Positions 57,650 to 64,000 of a DNA stretch of 64,000 nucleotides are shown one piece after another (within the stretch, counting starts at the first letter, position 1; every line of letters begins with the position of its first letter). The notes under the pieces are model-generated. The model did not search any database. It was not told the origin of the DNA and saw only the letters and a program-made list of their open reading frames with translations. A program made the position numbers and the translations under genes. The DNA is from Craspedostauros australis (Eukaryota; Bacillariophyta; Bacillariophyceae; Mastogloiales; Achnanthaceae), in contig JAMXDE010000006.1 in assembly GCA_026770025.1 (NCBI GenBank), forward strand, positions 62,001 through 126,000, written 5' to 3'.

Positions 57650-60600
57650 ATGCAGCCGAACATGAAACCTGCGGCTCATCACATTCCGCCCATGCTGCCG
57701 TGCAGGTCGAAGACGTTCCGATATGCCAAGAGATCATGCGAGGTCTTCGCCCTCCTGTGTCTCATTGCGTTGATGGCGACGACGGCCCTATACGGCTTCC
57801 ACAATAAGCAAGATGACGCGAAGAGACAGGTGAGTAGGTACACCATGATACTGGTAGGACGATGCATCGCAGACTTCAATGAGCGAAGCGCTCGTTTCGT
57901 CGCATGCGTGGTATCCTCGTTTTTCCACTGCAACCTCACATGTGCTCGCCGATGCTTCATGATTCTGGGTCGCTTTCGTGACACTCTGCTGCGCTATGAT
58001 ACACATATGCCCATTGCTCTACGCAAACAGTTCAAATCATTCTCCGACACATTGATGCACAGCTTCAAGGAACAAATGATGACGAACATAGAAACGCTAC
58101 ATCTATTTTCCACGATGGCGACTGTCCTCGCCTCCAACACAGGACAGTCGTGGCCAAGGGTCAAGCTACCCGACTTTGACCGGACCGCCGCAATCGCACG
58201 CCATCAGCTTCAAACGCATTCGTTGAGGATTTTGCCGATAGTCTCTGCGGAGGATCGCAAGGATTGGGAAAGCTTTGTGCAGATCCAAGTCAACCACACC
58301 GATGCAACCGGTAGTGCCGACAAGTACGTTGAGGACGGTTCCCCAACCTACACTGCTCTCACGAAGGGCAGTAAGTCGGCGCAGGAAGGAGAGACTGTCA
58401 TGAGCTCTATCTTCACACTCTCCGGTGATGGAATTCCCATTGTGGATTCTGGTGAAGGTCCGTTCGTTCCGATATGGCAGACTTCCATGGACACTGAGTC
58501 AATCATTGTGGGAACTGGGAGTGTCAACTACAACCTCCTCTCGCATCCGCTGCTGTGGACGACGGTGGAGCGTGCCATGGAGAGCAACAAGATGGTGATG
58601 AGTGAGGTGACGAACCTAAACTCAGCTGGCGATCCCGCGGATCCCACCTTGTCTGATTTCGACGATCCAAATCCCATCAGCACCATCCTCTATCCTATTT
58701 TCGACAAGCAGAGTACAAAGAAGAGCAACGACGGCAAGGAAGGCAACAAGGAAGGCCAAACCACCGACCAGAGCATGGTTGCCATGCTGGGCATCGAACT
58801 TGATTGGACGACGCTGTTTGGCAATGCTCTGCCATCCGTAGTCAATGGTATCGTCTGCGTCGTGCAGAATCAGTGCCATCAGTCATTCTCTATGCGCGTG
58901 GATGGTGACGGTGCTACATTTCTGGGCAGCGGTGACTTCCATGATCCCGAATACAATGACTTCGTCCAAAGGCGCAGCATCGTATATTTCGGCTTTCTTG
59001 ACGAAGACCTCGATACGCCCGGCCTCGATTTTGAACACTGCCCATTCACCCTGCATCTCTACCCATCGAACGAGACATTCGAGAGTTCCAGATCGTTCAT
59101 GCCTTCCATCTACTCCGGAGTGTTCCTTCTCCTGACCATCGTCGTCTTGCTCGGGATGTACGGCCTCGAACTGCTGTGCAACAAGTTCCGCCCGAAGAAG
59201 AATAGAGAGCTCGAGACCATCACAGGATGCTCTGAGTATTCAGGCTACGATTCGGGATGGAACTCCTCGGCTAATCCCCCAGATTGGGACAGGCAAGTGC
59301 AACACGAACACAACATGTTCGAAAGCGTCTCCGTTCCACAATCCGTGCCTCCGGCCCCGCAGACCTACATGGGCAACAACGATGCCTTTGGAGCGGGGCA
59401 TGTGGGGCACTACGCGCACAAGCTCGTGGATGCCACAATCCTTTGCGTAAGCGTGGATAGGATGCGGTCATGGAAGAGATCGCATTCCGAGGATGATCTG
59501 TACGCGCTCTTGGACGTGATTAAGCGCACCATGCGCATGGCCTCCAAACGACATGACGTTGCACAGATCGACATCGTTCAGGACAAGGTGGTGGCGGCCA
59601 CAGCGTCCACCAGCACCGAAGACGATCATGCTGTCATGATGACGTGCTTTGCAAGCGACTGTCACAAGAGGCTCGACAGGGCACTCTCTGGGAATAGCCG
59701 CTTCTTCGACGCAGCGCTGGCATTCGGCCTTCATAGCGGCCAGGTCCAGACCAACCATTTCGGAGGTGGTGAAAGTGGCCTGGACTTGTTCGGGGATACG
59801 GTTGACATCGCGAGCGAAATCCTCAAGAGTTCGCGTGCCTGGAGGATCCAGGCTAGCGTGGAAACTGCCGAACTCATCAACCTTGCGGGCTGTGGAGGAT
59901 GGATCATCCCAAGGAGGGAACACGTGTCGGTCAAGGGAAGAGGCAACATGTCCACGTACTGGATCGATCCGGACAATTGCCTCGACGAAAGCTGGGGAAA
60001 GAGCAACAGCAACGACGATGACAACGAGATGGCCTTTCCATTGTCGTCGATAAGGATGGTGGAGAGCTGTGGCGCCAGTATCCGCACCGACAAGCCAGAG
60101 CGATCGCTAATCAGCACGGTAGCAGAATCCGAAAGTTCCCGAAACATGGCAACGTTTACGACCAGCCCAGCATTTCAGGAAGACGGCTTGATGGATCAAT
60201 GCGTCGACATCATTCTGGAGTACATGAAACGAATACACGCCATGCGAGACAGCAAGGGGTATCGGAAGGCATCTTCCAGATCGCCGATCTCAGAATCGAA
60301 GACGGAATTGGGCGATTTCGTGTTAGACGAAGCCGAAGAACTGGTGGAACTGCCTCGGATGCAATCCTTGATGTTGGCACGCCAGATCAAATGCAGAAGC
60401 GAGTCAAAGAGCAGCGTCGGGAGGGAGCTTCGGGATCAAATCAGAGCATTCGTGTCATCCGTGGCATCGTCGTATCGACCGAATGAATTCCATAATTTCG
60501 AAAGAGCGTGCATGGCGTTGCTCTCCATGCACAATTTGCTGGAGGAAAGCTTCGACAAGGCCATATCGAAGCACTTTGGTGTCGACGACGAAGGCACTAT

Positions 60601-61450
60601 AAATGTGCGAACTCGCCTTGCGGGACTTCACCAGAGCACGTTTGGGATTATCTCCGACCCCATCTGCCAGCTGGGGATGCTGTTGGCCGCTTTGGTCCAG
60701 GATGTGGATCGTATCGGGGTGTCGAACGACCAGCTGGTTCGTGAGATGGCGCCAATCGCAACCCTGTACAACAACCGATGCGTGGCAGAGCAAAACTCCA
60801 TTCACATTGCTTGGTGGCTGCTGCAAACGCCAGCATTCGACTATCTGCGTCGATCGATCTACACGACGAATGATGAGATGATGAGATTCCGCCAGGTGTT
60901 GGTCACTTCCGTCATTGCTACGGACGTGAGCGACAAGACTCTCCAGGCCAAGTCTGCCTCTCGTTGGAAGCAAGCATTTCCACGCCGTGGTCCCACCTCT
61001 GCCCACGATGAGTCGTCGCCATCGCCGTCGCCATCACACCGACTTCTCCAGGCCAAGAAAAGCACCTCAGTCCTTCATCTCTTCATTAAGATTGCGAACG
61101 TATCGTACATGATGCAGGAATTCAATATGTTCCTGGAATGGAGTGAGCGGTCGTTTGCAGAAACGTACCAGGCATACCAATCGGGACGTGCAGAATGCGA
61201 TCCAATCGAGAACTGGTACGCCAAGCAGCTGCGGCAATATGACGAGGTCACCATTCCGTTGCTGAGGCAACTGGAGCGAACAGATCTCCTTCCACATCGA
61301 ACGAAGGAGCTGTTGGCCAACGCAACAGCGAATCGTGACGATTGGGAGCAAACCGGGGAGCAATGGGTTGATCAATTCCTGCAAGGCACGGACGATGATG
61401 ACAGCGCTCGAATCAGCATGGACAAAGCCAGCAAGGTTTCCATGGTGTAG
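57650..61450 (+). CDS. CHASE receptor with cyclase-like and phosphodiesterase-like domains, both degenerate
   Basis: Plasma-membrane receptor in the layout of diatom receptor cyclases: transmembrane helix (FALLCLIALMATTALYGF), extracellular CHASE-like sensor (WPRVKLPDFDRTAAIARHQL, IVSAEDRKDWESFV), second helix (IYSGVFLLLTIVVLLGMYGL, about residue 420), class III cyclase homology (about 525-705) and PDE catalytic homology (about 800-1150). An intron at 57830-58030 (CAG/GTGAGT to AAACAG) is inferred because it restores KRQ-FKSFSDTLMHSF; it is 201 bp, stop-free and in frame, so read-through would add 67 residues. Product 1199 aa. In the cyclase, the first metal Asp is Ser (TILCVSVDRM) and the TVNxASR box reads TVDIASE. 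In the PDE, HNxxHA is HNFERA, HDVDH is QDVDR and the later Asp is Asn (IANVSYM). Catalysis is therefore doubtful in both. Confidence 0.87.
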   Translation: MQPNMKPAAHHIPPMLPCRSKTFRYAKRSCEVFALLCLIALMATTALYGFHNKQDDAKRQVSRYTMILVGRCIADFNERSARFVACVVSSFFHCNLTCARRCFMILGRFRDTLLRYDTHMPIALRKQFKSFSDTLMHSFKEQMMTNIETLHLFSTMATVLASNTGQSWPRVKLPDFDRTAAIARHQLQTHSLRILPIVSAEDRKDWESFVQIQVNHTDATGSADKYVEDGSPTYTALTKGSKSAQEGETVMSSIFTLSGDGIPIVDSGEGPFVPIWQTSMDTESIIVGTGSVNYNLLSHPLLWTTVERAMESNKMVMSEVTNLNSAGDPADPTLSDFDDPNPISTILYPIFDKQSTKKSNDGKEGNKEGQTTDQSMVAMLGIELDWTTLFGNALPSVVNGIVCVVQNQCHQSFSMRVDGDGATFLGSGDFHDPEYNDFVQRRSIVYFGFLDEDLDTPGLDFEHCPFTLHLYPSNETFESSRSFMPSIYSGVFLLLTIVVLLGMYGLELLCNKFRPKKNRELETITGCSEYSGYDSGWNSSANPPDWDRQVQHEHNMFESVSVPQSVPPAPQTYMGNNDAFGAGHVGHYAHKLVDATILCVSVDRMRSWKRSHSEDDLYALLDVIKRTMRMASKRHDVAQIDIVQDKVVAATASTSTEDDHAVMMTCFASDCHKRLDRALSGNSRFFDAALAFGLHSGQVQTNHFGGGESGLDLFGDTVDIASEILKSSRAWRIQASVETAELINLAGCGGWIIPRREHVSVKGRGNMSTYWIDPDNCLDESWGKSNSNDDDNEMAFPLSSIRMVESCGASIRTDKPERSLISTVAESESSRNMATFTTSPAFQEDGLMDQCVDIILEYMKRIHAMRDSKGYRKASSRSPISESKTELGDFVLDEAEELVELPRMQSLMLARQIKCRSESKSSVGRELRDQIRAFVSSVASSYRPNEFHNFERACMALLSMHNLLEESFDKAISKHFGVDDEGTINVRTRLAGLHQSTFGIISDPICQLGMLLAALVQDVDRIGVSNDQLVREMAPIATLYNNRCVAEQNSIHIAWWLLQTPAFDYLRRSIYTTNDEMMRFRQVLVTSVIATDVSDKTLQAKSASRWKQAFPRRGPTSAHDESSPSPSPSHRLLQAKKSTSVLHLFIKIANVSYMMQEFNMFLEWSERSFAETYQAYQSGRAECDPIENWYAKQLRQYDEVTIPLLRQLERTDLLPHRTKELLANATANRDDWEQTGEQWVDQFLQGTDDDDSARISMDKASKVSMV

Positions 61451-61838
61451 TTAGTGCTCCATGGAGTATGGTACACTGCGGGTCCTGGTATGTGCTCGTG
61501 CTCGTGCTCGTAGGTAGGCGAGAGACCCGTTGGCTAGAGAGGGAGGCGCATGAGCATAAGACATGCGCATACATGTACCATGCACAGGTATATAATGATG
61601 TATTAGTGTATGAGCGTAAAAGCAGATGTTACATGATGCCATTAGCTCGTATGCATCGCATATACAAAGGATGTCTTTGTGGAGTATTGTACCATGCATA
61701 CAATTTTGGAAAGACCGAAAAAGTCCCGAAAAAATTGTCGCAGCAAAAACACACGATTAACAAATAGAAGACAGCAACAAACCAATAGAAGACAACCAGT
61801 AACAACACGACAAGCAACGAACGAAAAAACCAACCAAG
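61451..61838. other. Intergenic region and leader of second LINE
   Basis: Contains GTGCTC repeats (61492-61513) after the receptor stop, an AT patch near 61590-61605, and an A-rich stretch (about 61710-61838) likely to be the 5' UTR of the element that follows. The exact 5' boundary of that element cannot be set without its 3' end. Confidence 0.4.
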
Positions 61839-64000
61839 ATGACGCGCAAAGCCATCCAAGCACCGCTGGAAGCCTACATTAGGAAGATGGCAATGGAAAA
61901 GGAAGAGCACGACAAACAACAACAGAAGACAAGGGAAGCGACAGAAGGAGGAAGTGAAGACAACGGACAGGAAATGATGGAGAAACGGGCAACAGAAGGA
62001 AGCAAGGGGGAAAAAGACGGGAACCAAGGATGCGCGGCAGGGTCGAAGTGCAAGTTCACCACCAAGGCGAGGGCGGAACTACGATGTGCAGCATGCGGTC
62101 ACCCAGTGCATGCGACGTGTAGCATAGCAATCTCACCCACGGGGCATCAAAAGCTTCAAAAGGGGTTCGAGAAGATATGCAAGCAATGCGTCGAGGACTA
62201 CGACTTGAGAGTCTCGAAGGCGGCGAAAAACAAGGCGTACATCACAGGAGCACAAGTGAGAATGGGACAAATCCTACGCAACAGATGGGACAGGATGGAA
62301 AAGAAGGCAAAAGACACGGGTGAGAAAGGGGAAGACAACGAAGAGGCGAAAGCAAAGGAAGGGAAGGACGCAGAAAGCCAAAAAACAACAGAGGGCAGAG
62401 GCATCCAAGGACAAGAGAAGAACGACAAGGAAGCAGCGGAAGACGGCGAGACAGGACAAGGAGGGCGAGGAAGGGATACAGGACCGGAACAGATGGTAGT
62501 AGTCATAACAACAGAGGACGCGGCAGCGCAGCGAAGCAAAAAGAGGGCAGAGGTCAGCCCAGCGCACGGAAGCGAGAATGTTCAGCCAAGCAAGAGACTG
62601 AACACCGAGGAAGCAGCAGATGGAGGCGAAGAGGAAGCACTGGAGGACAACATGGCGGGAATCGAAGAGGAAGACGACGAAGACGAAGCAGTGGGCCACG
62701 ACAACATGTTGGTGGGGAATGATGAGGTGACTCAAGTGGGCAACAATTCCAACACGGATGATCCGTGGACGGAAATAGTCCACCCAGAGGTCAATGTGGT
62801 GACAAGGAAACAGGACATCAAGTACTGCGACCTACAGATCACGGTGAACGGAGGAGGAGGCTCCAAGGATGTCAAGGTGGCAATGGAAGCAGTCATTGGA
62901 ACATGCAAGGACTTCCTACGCACCATACAACAGGTGAATGCAACAGCCAGGTTGCTACCGTGGGACACAAAGGAGGACTACATCAGAGTTCATTCACTAG
63001 ACGATTTCCCGAAGGACATGACGACATTGAAGAAATTCTTCAAGGGAGCGAAGGCACTGTATGGGGCAACGAAAGCCAAGGCATACTACAAGGTGCGAAT
63101 CGAGTGCGAAGGAAAAGTGAAGGAAATCACTGACGAGCTCAATGACTTTTTTGCAGTGGAGAAGGGACGGTTCAGCGTGGCTAAGATCCAAGCACCGTCA
63201 ACCACAACAATCGGATGGCTCCTATACTCCACAAGACAAGTAGGAGTTGACGAACTTGAAGAGGAGCTGACGAAGCGCACGAAGCGACCGGTGGCAACCA
63301 ACTGGAAAAGGATCTCCGATGGCACCAAATTCGACCCGGACAGGAACACGGAGAACGACGCAAGGGCTCTACACGTGGAGACGGCAACAGAAGACAAGGA
63401 TGTGGTGACGGAGACGCTGATGCATTACTATGGTACGGCGTCAAAGAAATTTCCACTGGGCATCAGGATGCGAATGGTGACACCATTGGCAGGCATCGTG
63501 AACACGGATGTGAGGAACGGATGGTTTGCTTTAAGGGAACGACAAGCCGGGTGGTGTGAGGAAGCGAAAGCGGTAGCATCATACGATCTGATCAACGAGT
63601 CACTGGAAACGGTGCCAGTCGGCCAAGGCAAAACACTGCGCTCAATGATCATGCAGATCAAAGCCACCACCGGGAACACTAACACCCCGCTGTTTACATC
63701 GGTGAACAAACGGTGGAGAGGGTCAGGATATGTGTTTCAATTCCATCCAGCCAAAGAAATGGAAGCAAAGATGGTAGTGAAGGGGTTGCTGGTGAGGTTG
63801 GTAGCAGAGTACGGAGTCGGCATCGAGATGTATTTTACAGCATTGGCAAAAACGGAAGCCAAGACCATGAAATGGGATGCTGCAACAAACCGAGTCATCT
63901 CAGAAAAGGACAAGGCAGTCGAAGCTGCACTTGAAGGCGACGACGACATGCACTTCACGAAGCCAGAACACATCGAGATCGAGGAACAGGGAATCAGACG
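61839..64000 (+). mobile_element. Second LINE-type element, 5' part only (window edge)
   Basis: Identified by an ORF1 that shares the landmark order of the ORF1 at 8975-11857. Only ORF1 lies in the window; no reverse transcriptase is visible, so placement as a non-LTR element is by homology of ORF1. The true 5' end probably lies some 100-150 bp upstream of the ATG. Confidence 0.6.
61839..64000 (+). CDS. ORF1 of second LINE-type element with N-terminal zinc finger (partial)
   Basis: Open for 720 codons from ATG 61839 to the window end, so 3' incomplete. Order: helical basic lead; a Cys/His cluster (about residues 64-122) with C-x5-C, CAACGHPVHATC and CKQC, spaced like a PHD/RING-type zinc finger; an acidic and Lys/Glu-rich low-complexity linker including QMVVVITTED; then a folded-looking region with KYCDLQITVNG, LLPWDTKEDY, TTIGWLLYSTRQVG, ARALHVETATED, FPLGIRMRMVTPL and TMKWDAATNR. 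These landmarks follow the same order as in the other ORF1 (YCTFRS, HRWD, VGWFCASHR, AAHILAS, LGKRLRFIS, YIWDANT). Likely an RNA-binding particle protein. Composition (Ala, Lys, Glu rich, few T bases on the plus strand) differs from host genes. Confidence 0.72.
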   Translation, partial: MTRKAIQAPLEAYIRKMAMEKEEHDKQQQKTREATEGGSEDNGQEMMEKRATEGSKGEKDGNQGCAAGSKCKFTTKARAELRCAACGHPVHATCSIAISPTGHQKLQKGFEKICKQCVEDYDLRVSKAAKNKAYITGAQVRMGQILRNRWDRMEKKAKDTGEKGEDNEEAKAKEGKDAESQKTTEGRGIQGQEKNDKEAAEDGETGQGGRGRDTGPEQMVVVITTEDAAAQRSKKRAEVSPAHGSENVQPSKRLNTEEAADGGEEEALEDNMAGIEEEDDEDEAVGHDNMLVGNDEVTQVGNNSNTDDPWTEIVHPEVNVVTRKQDIKYCDLQITVNGGGGSKDVKVAMEAVIGTCKDFLRTIQQVNATARLLPWDTKEDYIRVHSLDDFPKDMTTLKKFFKGAKALYGATKAKAYYKVRIECEGKVKEITDELNDFFAVEKGRFSVAKIQAPSTTTIGWLLYSTRQVGVDELEEELTKRTKRPVATNWKRISDGTKFDPDRNTENDARALHVETATEDKDVVTETLMHYYGTASKKFPLGIRMRMVTPLAGIVNTDVRNGWFALRERQAGWCEEAKAVASYDLINESLETVPVGQGKTLRSMIMQIKATTGNTNTPLFTSVNKRWRGSGYVFQFHPAKEMEAKMVVKGLLVRLVAEYGVGIEMYFTALAKTEAKTMKWDAATNRVISEKDKAVEAALEGDDDMHFTKPEHIEIEEQGIR

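Noticed and set aside
61839-64000. Host chromatin protein because of the N-terminal PHD-like finger
   Set aside because: The rest of the protein follows the landmark order of the ORF1 of the complete LINE at 8847-18220, so a mobile-element origin is more likely.
1-64000. tRNA, rRNA or other structured RNA genes
   Set aside because: I saw no cloverleaf with a GGTTCGAATCC-type T-arm or rRNA core sequence, but a covariance-model scan was not possible, so absence is not proven.

Overview
The window is nuclear DNA of a photosynthetic stramenopile, most likely a diatom. The clearest evidence is the chloroplast-type FtsH gene (19322-21660), whose N-terminus is a signal peptide ending in the ASA-FAP motif that diatoms and relatives use to send proteins into a complex plastid. 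The other genes fit: spliced eukaryotic genes with GT-AG introns of 52 bp to about 1 kb, a CHASE-cyclase-phosphodiesterase receptor of the kind found in diatoms, a cohesin subunit, a p24 cargo receptor and a TMEM131-like protein. All calls come from reading the sequence; no database search was run.

Layout. 1-4728 (minus): 3'-truncated SCC3/STAG cohesin subunit, three exons recovered by splice-phase matching. 6141-8440 (plus): calcineurin-like 5'-nucleotidase family protein with three EF-hands and an unresolved N-terminus. 8847-18220 (plus): a complete non-LTR retrotransposon (LINE) of about 9.4 kb with two intact overlapping ORFs, a perfect 16-bp target-site duplication and two related hairpins at its 3' end. 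19322-21660 (plus): plastid FtsH protease. 22380-25331 (minus): kinesin-light-chain-like TPR protein. 25332-30019: gene-poor, with one broken TBC (Rab-GAP) domain fragment. 30020-31454 (plus): mitochondrial carrier. 32243-38308: a 6.07-kb PIF/Harbinger-like DNA transposon with terminal inverted repeats, a DDE transposase (minus) and a divergent 669-aa accessory protein (plus), separated by a cluster of repeats of the terminal TTGTCGG motif. 38699-39868 (minus): membrane-anchored histidine phosphatase. 39869-42412: gene-poor. 42413-43942 (plus): PX-like protein. 44601-45951 (minus): p24/TMED cargo receptor. 46522-56597 (minus): about 3000-aa TMEM131-like secretory-pathway protein. 57650-61450 (plus): CHASE receptor whose cyclase and phosphodiesterase domains have both lost key catalytic residues. 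61839-64000 (plus): ORF1 of a second LINE-type element, cut by the window end.

Two adjacent host genes (TMED and TMEM131-like) both belong to ER-Golgi traffic; otherwise the host genes do not form an obvious functional cluster. The most novel material is in the mobile elements and the receptor: (1) a duplicated 3' hairpin in the LINE with two compensatory base-pair changes, which argues that the fold is selected; (2) a shared uncharacterised ORF1 domain in two different LINEs, each with its own accessory motif; (3) a Harbinger-like element whose inner promoter region carries about eight copies of its terminal motif; (4) a receptor predicted to be a double pseudoenzyme.
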